This document shows, one piece after another, positions 8,991-17,173 of a stretch of 64,000 nucleotides of DNA (positions are counted from its first letter, which is position 1; each line of letters opens with the position of its first letter). This DNA is from Rhodothermales bacterium (GTDB lineage: Bacteria; Bacteroidota; Rhodothermia; Rhodothermales; JANQRZ01): contig JBDUXZ010000020.1 of NCBI GenBank assembly GCA_039944855.1, forward strand, positions 310,001 to 374,000, in the 5' to 3' direction. Under the pieces are notes generated by a model that did no database searches, had not been told where the DNA came from, and saw only the letters and a list, made by a program, of their open reading frames with translations. Position numbers and translations under genes: made by a program.

Positions 8991-9828
8991 TCCGTCGCCG
9001 CCCGCTCCCGCCGTGTCTCTGGCCCTCCGCGTCACCCTCCTCGGCACCGGCACCTCGACGGGCGTCCCCGTCATCGGCTGCCGCTGCCGCGTCTGCACCT
9101 CGGAGGACCCCCGCGACACGCGGACGCGCTGCGCGGCCCACGTCGAGGTCGAGACCCCGGGCGGCCCGCTCCACTTCGTGATCGACACCGGGCCGGACTT
9201 CCGGCAGCAGGCGCTCCGCCACGCGATCCCCCGCGTCGACGCCGTGCTCTTCACGCACCATCACTTCGACCACGTCGTCGGCATCGACGACCTCCGGCCG
9301 TACTTCTTCGAGAACCGCGCGCCGATCCCGTGCTACGCCGACGCGGGCACGGCCGACACGCTCCGCCGGATGTTCCAGTACATCTTCGACCGGACGTATC
9401 CCGGCGCGTCGCTGCTGGAACTGCACGAAGTCGACGGGCCGTTCACCGTGCGCGGCCGGTACGACGCGGCGGCGGCGGTCGAGGTCGTCCCGCTGCAGGC
9501 GTTCCACGGGAAGCTCCCGATCCTCGGGTACCGCATCGGCGGGTTCGCGTACCTCACCGACGTCAGCCGCGTGCCCGACGAGACGCTCGCGCACCTCGGC
9601 GGGCTCGACGTGCTCGTGCTCGACGCGCTCCGCCGCACGCCGCACCCGACCCACCTCAGCATCGACGAGGCCGTGGCCTTGGCCGACCGCGTCGGCGCGC
9701 GGCAGACGTACTTTACGCACATGACCCACAGCGTCCTCCACGCCGAGGAGGACGCCTTGCTCGAACGCGAACCCGGACCCACCGTCGCCCTCGGCTTCGA
9801 CGGGCTGACGTTCGAAGCGGGCCTGTAG
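8980..9828 (+). CDS. MBL-fold metallo-hydrolase, PhnP-like
   Basis: A 282-residue cytoplasmic metallo-beta-lactamase-fold hydrolase. The N terminus has GTGTSTGVPVIGC followed by CRVC, the Cys-rich loop found in PhnP-type phosphodiesterases and related MBL proteins, which can bind a structural zinc. The metal-binding THHHFDH motif follows. Downstream are the YLTDVS strand, the LDALRRTPHPTHLS region and the late His in THMTHS, which complete the metal site. The substrate is unknown; PhnP hydrolyses cyclic phosphate diesters, but no phosphonate genes are nearby, so a specific role is not assigned. The start overlaps the preceding small gene. Confidence 0.9.
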   Translation: METDPSPPAPAVSLALRVTLLGTGTSTGVPVIGCRCRVCTSEDPRDTRTRCAAHVEVETPGGPLHFVIDTGPDFRQQALRHAIPRVDAVLFTHHHFDHVVGIDDLRPYFFENRAPIPCYADAGTADTLRRMFQYIFDRTYPGASLLELHEVDGPFTVRGRYDAAAAVEVVPLQAFHGKLPILGYRIGGFAYLTDVSRVPDETLAHLGGLDVLVLDALRRTPHPTHLSIDEAVALADRVGARQTYFTHMTHSVLHAEEDALLEREPGPTVALGFDGLTFEAGL

Positions 9829-9881
9829 CCTGATCCTGCCCGTACCGACGCCCCGCTGGGGCGCCTCCACCTCTGCCTCTC

Positions 9882-10310
9882 GTGAAGCTGCTCATCCTCA
9901 ACGGTCCCAACCTGAACCTGCTCGGCCGGCGCGAGCCCGAGGTCTACGGATCGGCCACGCTCGCCGATGTCGAGGCCGACCTGCGCGCGGCGTTCCCCGA
10001 CCTCGACCTCGCGTTCGCGCAGCACAACGGCGAGGGCGCGCTCATCGACGCGCTGCACGCTGCCGCTGCCGATGGGACCGACGGCGTCGTGTTCAACCCC
10101 GGCGGCTACGCCCACACATCCGTGGCGCTGCACGACGCGGTGGCGGCGATCGACGTGCCCGTCGTGGAGGTGCACATCTCGAACGTGCACGCGCGCGAGC
10201 CCTTCCGCCACCGGCTGCTGATCACGCCGGCCGTCGCCGGGTTCATCGGCGGCTTCGGCGTGGCGGGGTACCGGCTGGCGGTTCAGCACTTCGTCGACTC
10301 GCGGGCGTAA
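9882..10310 (+). CDS. aroQ: 3-dehydroquinate dehydratase, type II
   Basis: Shikimate pathway enzyme that dehydrates 3-dehydroquinate to 3-dehydroshikimate. The 142-residue length and the motif order NGPNLNLLGRREPEVYG (with the catalytic Arg and Tyr), FNPGGYAHTSVAL and EVHISNVHAREPFRH are diagnostic for the dodecameric type II enzyme. Translation starts at GTG 9882. The gene is 53 bases after the metallo-hydrolase and 2 bases before the YdjM-like gene, consistent with a single operon. Confidence 0.96.
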   Translation: MKLLILNGPNLNLLGRREPEVYGSATLADVEADLRAAFPDLDLAFAQHNGEGALIDALHAAAADGTDGVVFNPGGYAHTSVALHDAVAAIDVPVVEVHISNVHAREPFRHRLLITPAVAGFIGGFGVAGYRLAVQHFVDSRA

Positions 10311-10312
10311 TC

Positions 10313-10816
10313 GTGGCTGGATACAAAGGACACCTCGCCGGCGCGATGGCCTTCTTCGGGGTCTACTTCGCGGGACTCGTCTTCGTCTTCTCCGTCGACC
10401 AGGCGTACCAGCGTTTCAGCGAGCTGGAGCTGATCGGCGTGCCGGCCGTGCTCTTCGGGCTGTGCCTGATGTTCGGGCTGTGGCCGGACGTGGACACGAA
10501 CTCGAAGGGGCAGAACCTCTTCTACTCCATCTTCTTCACGATCGACGTCGTGCTCATCGTGATGCGGGAGTTCCAGTGGGCGGCGTACCTCGGGCTCTTC
10601 GCGATTCTCCCGGTCCTCGGCAAGCACCGCGGGTGGACGCACACATACTGGGCGATGCTGCTGATTCCGTCGCCGCTCCTCGTCCTGCCCTACCTTCTCT
10701 TCCCCGAGCGGCCGTTCGCCGGGCTCCCGTTCTACGGGGCCGCCGTCGTCGGCTACTTCTCGCACCTCTTCATGGACGGCCTCGTGATCCCCTTCCCCCG
10801 CCGTGCCCGCCGCTGA
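10313..10816 (+). CDS. YdjM/DUF457-like inner membrane metal-dependent hydrolase
   Basis: A 167-residue integral membrane protein with about four hydrophobic helices and the paired motifs of the YdjM/DUF457 family: GKHRGWTHTYW and GYFSHLFMDG, whose His and Asp residues are expected to bind metal. Translation starts at GTG 10313, two bases after the aroQ stop. The stop codon overlaps the start of murJ (TGATG). The biochemical role is not established for this family. Confidence 0.82.
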   Translation: MAGYKGHLAGAMAFFGVYFAGLVFVFSVDQAYQRFSELELIGVPAVLFGLCLMFGLWPDVDTNSKGQNLFYSIFFTIDVVLIVMREFQWAAYLGLFAILPVLGKHRGWTHTYWAMLLIPSPLLVLPYLLFPERPFAGLPFYGAAVVGYFSHLFMDGLVIPFPRRARR

Positions 10817-12768
10817 TGCCCCGCCCACCTGACGAGCGCCTCCCCGACGACCTCCCCGACGATCCGCCGCGCCGCTCGCCCGGTGGTGACGAGCTGGAGC
10901 CCGCGGCGTCGCCCAGTGCTGACGCCACGCCGGAGGGCGCGTCCGAGGCAGCGTTCGAAGCCGAGGCGTCGCTAATCGCGGAGGGGAAGGCGCCGGGCAC
11001 CGAGCAGATGTCCGAAGCGGAGCGCAGCGAGAGCGCGGCCGGCCTCGTCGCCGGCGGCATCTTCCTCAGCCGGATCATCGGGTTCGTCCGCGAGCGCGCG
11101 ATCGGCTACTTCTTCGGCGTCGGCGCCCACGCCGACGTGTTCCGCGTGGCCCTCCGCGCGCCGAACCTGCTGCAGAACCTCCTCGGGGAGGGGACGATCT
11201 CGGCGGCGTTCATCCCGATCTACAGCCGGATGCTGGAAGAGGGACGGCCCGAGGATGCGGGGCGCTTCGCCGGGGCGGTGCTCGGCTTGCTGACGGCGCT
11301 CGTCGCCGTGCTCGTGGCGGCAGGTATCCTGCTGGCCGAGCCGCTGACGGCCCTCCTCCAGCCGGGCTGGCTCACGGATGCCGAGAAGGTGATCGCCGGC
11401 GAGCTGTCGGTCAACCGGTTCGACCTCGCCGTGAGCGCTATCCGCATCACGTTCCCGATGACAGGCGTGCTCGTGCTCAGCGCGTGGGCGCTCGGCGTGC
11501 TCAACAGCCACCGCCGGTTCTTCTTGCCCTACTTCGCCCCCGTGCTGTGGAACGTCGCGATCGTCGTGTCGATGGTCTTCGTCGGGTTCACCGTGTTCGA
11601 GGACCCGTTCGGCCTCGCCGAACTCGACGTGGTGCCGGTTCCGGCGCTGAACCGGCTGCTCTTCGCCGGCCTCATCGGCGCGGCCGTGGGCGGCGTGTTG
11701 CAGTTCGGCGTCCAAATCCCAGCCGTCCTCAACGTGATCCGCGGCTTCCGCTTTTCCGTGTCGACGAAGGTGGAGGGGGTGAAGCAGAGCTTCCGCGCGT
11801 TCCTCCCCGTGCTCGCCGGCCGCGGCGTCTACCAGATCTCGGGCTACATCGACCTCTTGCTCGCGGGCTTCCTCGCCGCCGGCGCGATCGCCGCGCTGAC
11901 GAGCGCCCAAGTGCTCTACATGCTGCCGATCTCGCTTTTCGCAATGAGCGTTGCCGCGAGCGAATTGCCCGAGCTCTCCCGCCTCTCCGGCGAGCGCCGC
12001 GACGTGTTCCTCCAGCGGATCGACCGCTCCGTCCGGCAGATCCTCTACATGGTCATCGCGACGGCCGTCGCCTACCTCGGCTTCGGCTTCCTCGTCGTCG
12101 CCACGCTCTACCAGACGGGCCGGTTCGGGCTCGAAGACACGTGGCTCGTCTACTTCGTCCTCGCCGCCTTCACCCCCGGCCTCGTCGCGACGACGATGGG
12201 GCGCCTGCTGCAGAACGCGTTCTACGCCCTCGACGACACGAAGACGCCCGCGAAGGTCGCCGTCGTCCGCGTCGTCGTCTCGATCGTGCTCGGCGCGTCG
12301 CTGATGTTCGCGCTCGAACCGTCGGCGCTCGCCGACCTCCTCTCGGCCGTCTTCGGCGGCAGCTACGACGGCCTCCGGCCGGACGACCCGCTGACGGTGC
12401 CGGGCTTCGTCGGGATCGCGCAGGAGGGGCGCCCGCTACTCTTCGGCGCCGTCGGCCTCGCGCTCGGGGCGAGCGTGGCGGCGTGGGTGGAGCTGTGGCA
12501 GCTCGTCCGCGCGCTCCGCCGCCGCGTGCCCCAGTTCGGGCTGCCGTGGGGGCGGATGCTGCAGATGCTCGGCCTCGCCGGGCTCGCCGCGATCCCCGCC
12601 GTCCTGCTACGCTGGCTCGTCCCGGCCGAGCCCTTCCCGGTCTGGCTCTACGGCCCCGCGATCCTCGGCGTCTTCGGCGTCGGGTACCTCGCGCTCGGCC
12701 ACGTCCTCGGCTTCGAGGAGGGCGAGTCGTGGGTCGGCAAGTTCACGCGGCGCTTCAAGAAGGGGTAG
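10816..12768 (+). CDS. murJ: Lipid II flippase MurJ
   Basis: MurJ/MviN-family MOP-superfamily flippase that moves the peptidoglycan precursor lipid II across the cytoplasmic membrane. The ATG at 10816 overlaps the previous stop codon and gives 650 residues. An unusual acidic, Pro/Asp-rich N-terminal tail of about 75 residues precedes the first helix (GLVAGGIFLSRIIGFVRERAIG), whose arginines are typical of MurJ. FRVALRAPNLLQNLLGEG and the YALDDTKTPAKVA segment are further family signatures. Around 14 hydrophobic helices can be traced. The length is above the usual 510-550 because of the tail and a loop near residue 510. Confidence 0.93.
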   Translation: MPRPPDERLPDDLPDDPPRRSPGGDELEPAASPSADATPEGASEAAFEAEASLIAEGKAPGTEQMSEAERSESAAGLVAGGIFLSRIIGFVRERAIGYFFGVGAHADVFRVALRAPNLLQNLLGEGTISAAFIPIYSRMLEEGRPEDAGRFAGAVLGLLTALVAVLVAAGILLAEPLTALLQPGWLTDAEKVIAGELSVNRFDLAVSAIRITFPMTGVLVLSAWALGVLNSHRRFFLPYFAPVLWNVAIVVSMVFVGFTVFEDPFGLAELDVVPVPALNRLLFAGLIGAAVGGVLQFGVQIPAVLNVIRGFRFSVSTKVEGVKQSFRAFLPVLAGRGVYQISGYIDLLLAGFLAAGAIAALTSAQVLYMLPISLFAMSVAASELPELSRLSGERRDVFLQRIDRSVRQILYMVIATAVAYLGFGFLVVATLYQTGRFGLEDTWLVYFVLAAFTPGLVATTMGRLLQNAFYALDDTKTPAKVAVVRVVVSIVLGASLMFALEPSALADLLSAVFGGSYDGLRPDDPLTVPGFVGIAQEGRPLLFGAVGLALGASVAAWVELWQLVRALRRRVPQFGLPWGRMLQMLGLAGLAAIPAVLLRWLVPAEPFPVWLYGPAILGVFGVGYLALGHVLGFEEGESWVGKFTRRFKKG

Positions 12769-12773
12769 CGGCG

Positions 12774-14075
12774 ATGAGCGCACTCGCTGCCGATGCCCGC
12801 GCGATCTTCGGTGCCGCCGTCGCGGGTGTCCAGCCTGCCGCGCTGCTCGGTCGAGTGAACATCGGCGCGCTCACCGACCGGCCGCTCGGCGCGTACCGCC
12901 GCGTCGTGCTCGTCGGGGCCGGCAAGGCGGCGATGGCGATGGCGGGCGCGCTCGAAGCTCGGCTCGGCGCTCGGCTCGATGAGGGGCTCGTCGTCGTGCC
13001 GCACGGATACCGCGCGACGTTTTCGGCGGGGCAGCCCGCGCCTGAGCGGGTCGAGGTCGTCGAAGCCGGACATCCGGTGCCGGACCAGGCGGGTGTGCGA
13101 GCCGCACGCCGAACCCTCGACCTCGTCGCCGAACTCAACGCGGACGACCTCCTCCTCGTCGCGCTCTCGGGCGGCGGCTCCGCGCTCTGGCCCGCCTTCG
13201 CCGAAGGAATTTCGCTCGGGGCCGCGCAGGAGACCTTCGATGCCCTGCTCCACTCCGGCACGCCCATCCACGCGTTCAACACCGTGCGACGGCACCTCTC
13301 TCGCATCGGCGGTGGTAAGCTCGCGGACACGGCCGCGCCCGCGCATGTCCTTAGTCTCATCCTCTCCGATGTTGTCGGGGATGACCTCGCGACCATTGCC
13401 AGCGGCCCCACGGTCCCGGACCCGACGACGTTTGCCGACGCCCTGGACGTGCTCTACCGGAGCCGTTGGTTCCTACGGAAACCGGTGTGGGAGCACCTCC
13501 AGCGTGGGGCCGCCGTCGAGTCGGACACCGCGAGGGAAGAAGTCAAACGGCTCCACGTCCGATCCGTGCTCGTCGGCTCGAACCGGGACGCGCTCGCGGC
13601 GGCACGCGCCGAAGCCGAGCGGCGCGGCTACACCGTGCATCTCCACGCGGAGCCCGTCACCGGCGAAGCCCGCGAGGCCGGGCGACGGCTGGCCGCAGAG
13701 GCGTTGGCCGTGGACGCGGACGGGCCGACATGCCTGCTCTGGGGCGGGGAGACGACCGTGACGGTCACCGGCGACGGGCGCGGCGGGCGGAATCAGGAAG
13801 TCGCCCTCGCCGCCGCGCTCGAACTGGATGGAGCGGGCCGCGACGTCCTCCTCCTCAGCGGCGGCACCGACGGCATCGACGGGCCGACGGACGCGGCCGG
13901 GGCGTGGGCGACACCGCAGACCGTTACCCGCGCCCGCGCGCTCGGGCTCGACCCGGAAGACTATCTCGCCCGCAACGACGCGTATCCGCTCTTCGACGCG
14001 CTCGGCCAGTTGCTCAAGCCGGGGCCGACGCACACGAACGTGATGGACGTGCAGGTCGCGCTCATCCGGCCATGA
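12774..14075 (+). CDS. Glycerate 2-kinase (MOFRL family)
   Basis: Kinase predicted to phosphorylate D-glycerate at position 2, feeding it into glycolysis or the serine cycle. I place the start at the ATG at 12774, five bases after murJ, giving 433 residues. The N-terminal DUF4147/GCK domain contains VLVGAGKAAMAMAGAL and ALSGGGSALWP; the C-terminal MOFRL domain contains LLWGGETTVTV, GGRNQEVALAAAL and LSGGTDGIDGPTDAAG. Length and motif order are normal. A degraded copy of the last 66 bases of this gene lies about 0.9 kb downstream (14943-15007). Confidence 0.92.
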   Translation: MSALAADARAIFGAAVAGVQPAALLGRVNIGALTDRPLGAYRRVVLVGAGKAAMAMAGALEARLGARLDEGLVVVPHGYRATFSAGQPAPERVEVVEAGHPVPDQAGVRAARRTLDLVAELNADDLLLVALSGGGSALWPAFAEGISLGAAQETFDALLHSGTPIHAFNTVRRHLSRIGGGKLADTAAPAHVLSLILSDVVGDDLATIASGPTVPDPTTFADALDVLYRSRWFLRKPVWEHLQRGAAVESDTAREEVKRLHVRSVLVGSNRDALAAARAEAERRGYTVHLHAEPVTGEAREAGRRLAAEALAVDADGPTCLLWGGETTVTVTGDGRGGRNQEVALAAALELDGAGRDVLLLSGGTDGIDGPTDAAGAWATPQTVTRARALGLDPEDYLARNDAYPLFDALGQLLKPGPTHTNVMDVQVALIRP

Positions 14076-14106
14076 GCGGGCCGATGCGCCTCGTGGTGCG
14101 GATCAC

Positions 14107-14130
14107 ACTATCCCCCATATGGGGGATAGT
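14107..14130. promoter_or_regulatory. Perfect 24-bp palindrome CCCCC/GGGGG
   Basis: The half-site ACTATCCCCCAT is followed immediately by its exact reverse complement, making a 24-bp palindrome without spacer. It lies 31 bases after the glycerate kinase stop and about 160 bases before the next gene, next to an unusually AT-rich patch. The C-tract/AT/G-tract shape resembles operators of CsoR/RcnR-type metalloregulators, but no such regulator is in the window. It could instead act as a terminator hairpin, although no T-tract follows on either strand. Confidence 0.45.
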
Positions 14131-14290
14131 AAACATAAAATCAACGCATTAGGTTGGCCTTGTGCCCGGTGGACGTGGGACCATCGCGGAGTGCGGCGGG
14201 GTGCGATCGGTCCAGTTCGATACCTCGCCTCAATCCGGTGTTGGCACACAGTGGGCTCTCTCCTCATCCTCCTTATACCTCTTCATCCCT

Positions 14291-14785
14291 ATGCGCCGTC
14301 TCCTCGTAGTCCTCGCCCTCGTCGCTCTCGCCCTCCCCGTCCGCGCGCAGTCGCGGGACGCCGAGCGAGCCATCGCCGCCTCCAACGAGCGGTTCGAGAG
14401 CACCTTCGCCGTCGGTGATGCTGCCGGGATGGCCGCGTTCTACACCGCCGACGGGGAGATCCTCGCGCCGAACCTCCCGATCTTCGTGGGGCAGGGCGCC
14501 ATCCAAGCGTTCTGGCAGGCCGGCTTCAACCAGGGCCTCTCCGGGATCGACCTCACGACGGAGGACGTGAACGCCGTCGGCAACTACGCCATCGAGCGCG
14601 GCACCTACGCGCTCATGGTCCCCGGGCTGACCGTTGACCAGGGGAAGTACATCGTCGTGTGGCAGAAGGTGCGCGGAGCGTGGAAGATGCACCAGGACAT
14701 CTTCAACTCGGACCTGCCGCTCCCCGCTCCGGCGCGGTCTGAAGCCGCTCCCGATTCGAAGTCGCGGCGGCCCGTCTTCCAGTGA
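14291..14785 (+). CDS. Secreted SnoaL/DUF4440-like protein
   Basis: A 164-residue protein starting at the ATG at 14291 with a clear signal peptide (MRRLLVVLALVALALPVRAQS). The mature part has the SnoaL-like/DUF4440 pattern: an initial helix with ASNERFESTFAVGDAAGMAAFYTADGEI, then GQGAIQAFWQ and the strand YIVVWQKVRGAWKMHQDIFNS. Such cone-shaped domains bind small ligands or act as enzymes; no catalytic residues can be assigned. It is exported to the periplasm. An upstream in-frame extension is unlikely given the signal peptide. Confidence 0.85.
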   Translation: MRRLLVVLALVALALPVRAQSRDAERAIAASNERFESTFAVGDAAGMAAFYTADGEILAPNLPIFVGQGAIQAFWQAGFNQGLSGIDLTTEDVNAVGNYAIERGTYALMVPGLTVDQGKYIVVWQKVRGAWKMHQDIFNSDLPLPAPARSEAAPDSKSRRPVFQ

Positions 14786-14882
14786 GGCATCTCGACCGTC
14801 GGCGAGGTGCCGACGTGAGCTTCACGTCAGTTGCAGCAGCCCGGCCATGGACTCAAAAAGTAAGTAGCAGCAACGCATAGAG

Positions 14883-14909
14883 GCGGCGGCTCCTCCGGGG
14901 AGCCGCCGC
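14883..14909. terminator. GC-rich hairpin after the SnoaL-like gene
   Basis: An 11-bp perfect stem (GCGGCGGCTCC at 14883-14893, its complement at 14899-14909) closes a 5-base loop about 100 bases after the SnoaL-like gene. No T-tract follows on the plus strand, so terminator function is only probable. A shorter 7-bp hairpin with arms GACGTGA and TCACGTC lies upstream at 14812-14828. Confidence 0.4.
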
Positions 14910-14942
14910 TGCTGGTTATGTGCCTCAGGGTGAGCGGGCCAC

Positions 14943-15007
14943 CTGCTCAAGCCGGGTCCGACCACACGAGCGTGATGGACGTGCAGGTCGCGCTCGTGCG
15001 GCCGTAG
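14943..15007 (+). pseudogene. Remnant of the 3' end of a glycerate kinase gene
   Basis: These 65 bases align with the last 66 bases of the glycerate kinase gene (14010-14075) with about eight substitutions and one deleted base. The shared block includes the segment GTGATGGACGTGCAGGTCGC and ends in an equivalent stop codon (TAG for TGA). The deletion shifts the frame. The fragment lies 24 bases before the deacetylase gene and cannot be functional. Confidence 0.8.
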
Positions 15008-15030
15008 CTTTTAGGCAAACCCCGTCGCCG

Positions 15031-16005
15031 ATGCCTGTCCGTCTCTTCGCCGTCCTCCTTTTCGGCCTCGCCGCCTGCACCGATACGCCGCCCGATTCTC
15101 TGCCTGAGGCCGTCCCCGTCGCGGTCGCTGCCGACACGCTCGACCGCCGCGTGGCCGTCACGTTCGATGACCTGCCGGCCGTCGCCCTCCCGAGCGGGAT
15201 GCACTGCGACCGGGCCGCGCTCGACGCCTTCACCGACACGCTGCTCGCCGAGATCGGCGAGGTGCCGACGACCGGCTTCGTCGTGGAAGGGCACGGCTGC
15301 GACGATGAGGGCCTGCTCCCCGGGCTGTTGACGGCGTGGCTCGACGCGGGGCACGAGTTGGGCAACCACACGGCCTCGCACCCCGACCTCAACGACCTCA
15401 CCGTCGCCGAGTATACGGCCGACATCGTGCGCGGCGAGACGGTGACGAAGCCGCTCGTGGAGGCGCGCGGGCAACGGCTCCGCTACTTCCGTTACCCGTA
15501 CCTCCACGCGGGCGACACCGCCGAGAAGAAAGCCGCCGTCGAGGCGTTCCTCGCCGAGCGCGGCTACACGAACGCACCCGTCACGCTCGACAACGATGAG
15601 TGGATCTTCGCCCGCGCCTACGCCCTCGCCGCCGAGCGCGGCGACGCCGAGTTGAAGCAGCGGATCGGCGCGGCCTACGTCGACTTCATGGAGGCCGTTA
15701 CGGTGCACTTCGAGGGCTGGTCGGTGGAGGTGCTCGGGTACGAGCCGCCGCAGGTGCTGCTCGTCCACGCGAACCTCCTCAACGCCGACACCTTCGGCGA
15801 GGTCGCGGCGATGCTGGCGCGGCGCGGCTACCGCTTCGTGTCGCTGGAGGAAGCGCTGGAGGACCCGGCGTACGCCCGGCCGGACCCGTACGTCGGGCCG
15901 TACGGCATCTCGTGGCTGCACCGCTGGGCGCTCGACGAAGGGCTGGAGCGGCGGTGGGAGCCCGACGCGCCGGAGTGGGTGACGGCGATCTACGAAGAGG
16001 GATGA
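15031..16005 (+). CDS. Polysaccharide deacetylase lipoprotein
   Basis: A 324-residue NodB-fold deacetylase anchored as a lipoprotein: the ATG at 15031 is followed by a signal ending in the lipobox LAAC, with C16 as the lipidated residue. The NodB motifs are TFDDLP (D46, D47) in place of the usual TFDDGP, and HTASH (H113, H117), the metal-binding pair. RYFRYPYLHAG corresponds to motif 3. A long C-terminal region with HANLLNADTFGEVAAML and YRFVSLEEAL matches the family's last strand and helix. It probably removes acetyl groups from a cell-envelope glycan in the periplasm or at the surface; the substrate is unknown. Confidence 0.9.
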   Translation: MPVRLFAVLLFGLAACTDTPPDSLPEAVPVAVAADTLDRRVAVTFDDLPAVALPSGMHCDRAALDAFTDTLLAEIGEVPTTGFVVEGHGCDDEGLLPGLLTAWLDAGHELGNHTASHPDLNDLTVAEYTADIVRGETVTKPLVEARGQRLRYFRYPYLHAGDTAEKKAAVEAFLAERGYTNAPVTLDNDEWIFARAYALAAERGDAELKQRIGAAYVDFMEAVTVHFEGWSVEVLGYEPPQVLLVHANLLNADTFGEVAAMLARRGYRFVSLEEALEDPAYARPDPYVGPYGISWLHRWALDEGLERRWEPDAPEWVTAIYEEG

Positions 16006-16094
16006 GCGGCGGGCCGTCGCCGAGGTGCCCGGTCCGGCGTTACCTTCCCGCCGTCCCACCCCGAACGTCCCGATCGTCAACCCGAAATCGGCAG

Positions 16095-16523
16095 ATGGGC
16101 CGCATCACGAATACCGGCGAGACGCCGGCCAAGAAGCGCCACGCGCACGTCCGCTCGTGCGCCGAGACGCTCCGCCTCCTCGCGCAGAAAGACCTCGCCC
16201 GCTTCGACGCCGAGGCGCAGGACATGACGGCGTTCCTCGTCTTCCACCTCCGCGGGATCTACGAGACGATCGACGAGAGCGCGCACGCGTGGGACGACCG
16301 GAACTACTGGAAGAAGGCCGAGGCGCTGCGCGAGACGTGGCGCTGGAGCCGGACGGCCGCCCGCGAGCTCGAAGCGCTCGTCGTCGCCGACCGCTGGAGC
16401 GAGGTGCCGCCCGTGCTCGTCGGGCTCATCCCGCACTTCAGCGGGGTGACGATCACCCAGCTCACCCGCGACGCCGACTGGTGGTGCGGCGCGCTCCGGG
16501 CGCTGAAACGGCAAGCCGCCTGA
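16095..16523 (+). CDS. Conserved-looking protein of unknown function
   Basis: I do not recognise this 142-residue protein. The ATG at 16095 gives MGRITNTGETPAKKRHAH, followed by what looks like an all-helical domain with many Trp and aromatic residues in the second half (AWDDRNYWKKAEALRETWRW and DADWWCGALRALKR). No signal peptide or membrane segment is evident. It sits 89 bases after the deacetylase gene. Codon use matches the genome, which supports a real gene. Confidence 0.65.
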   Translation: MGRITNTGETPAKKRHAHVRSCAETLRLLAQKDLARFDAEAQDMTAFLVFHLRGIYETIDESAHAWDDRNYWKKAEALRETWRWSRTAARELEALVVADRWSEVPPVLVGLIPHFSGVTITQLTRDADWWCGALRALKRQAA

Positions 16524-16557
16524 CCCCTTCCTTCCGTTTCCGCGAACGCATCACCCC

Positions 16558-16585
16558 GTACAGACGCAGCATGCTGCGTCTCTAC
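16558..16585. repeat. GTAGAGACGC-type palindromic repeat, copy 1
   Basis: A 28-base palindrome with one mismatched pair and the perfect 18-bp core GACGCAGCATGCTGCGTC (16563-16580). Related copies are at 35506-35533 and 37148-37175. It lies 14 bases upstream of the HsdR_N-like gene and may include its promoter or leader. Confidence 0.8.
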
Positions 16586-16599
16586 CCCCATACCCAACT

Positions 16600-17070
16600 G
16601 TGGAGCCGCTCAACTTCCCACCCAGCGCCCCGTTCGACGTCCGCCGCCACGAGGGGCGGCTCGTGATCCGCGACGAGGTCCGGCGGAAGTACGTCCGGCT
16701 GACGCCCGAGGAGTGGGTCCGGCAGCACCTCATCCGCACGCTCACCGAGGCGCTCGGCTACCCGCTCGGGCTGCTCGCCGTCGAGAAGAAGCTCGACGCC
16801 GTCGGCGGCCCGCGCCGCGCCGACCTCGTGGTGTGGGGCCGGGGCGCGGCGGGGCTGCACCGGCCGCTCCTCATCGCCGAGTGCAAGGCGCCGTCGGTGA
16901 AGCTCGGGCAGGCCGTGTTCGACCAGGTCTCGCGCTACAACACCGTCGCGCTCGCGCCGCACCTCGTCGTGACGAACGGTCGCGCGCACTACTGCTGGAC
17001 CGTGGACCGCGCCGCCGGCACGTTCCGTTTTCTCGACACGATCCCACCGTTCCGCGACCTCACGGGTTGA
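16600..17070 (+). CDS. HsdR N-terminal (PD-(D/E)XK) domain protein
   Basis: A 156-residue stand-alone protein similar to the N-terminal nuclease-fold domain of type I restriction HsdR subunits. The domain is introduced by RLTPEEWVRQHLIRTL and has the PD-(D/E)XK core in RRADLVVWG (Asp) and LLIAECKAP (Glu-x-Lys), followed by the conserved VSRYNTVALAPHLVVTNG helix/strand. The start is GTG 16600. No helicase, HsdM or HsdS gene is nearby. Similar short proteins are widespread in Bacteroidota and their role is unknown, so I do not call this a restriction enzyme. Confidence 0.85.
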   Translation: MEPLNFPPSAPFDVRRHEGRLVIRDEVRRKYVRLTPEEWVRQHLIRTLTEALGYPLGLLAVEKKLDAVGGPRRADLVVWGRGAAGLHRPLLIAECKAPSVKLGQAVFDQVSRYNTVALAPHLVVTNGRAHYCWTVDRAAGTFRFLDTIPPFRDLTG

Positions 17071-17173
17071 CGGGAAGAGCCGGGCTGCGAAAAAACGGCG
17101 GGCGGAAACGGATCGGGCGTCTGCGCTTATCTCTCGCCGCCCCTCCTTTCCCCTCGCTCTCCTCCGGCCGACC

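Noticed and set aside
16600-17070. Type I restriction-modification system
   Set aside because: Only an HsdR N-terminal-like domain is present, with no helicase, methyltransferase or specificity gene; such stand-alone proteins are common in Bacteroidota-like genomes.
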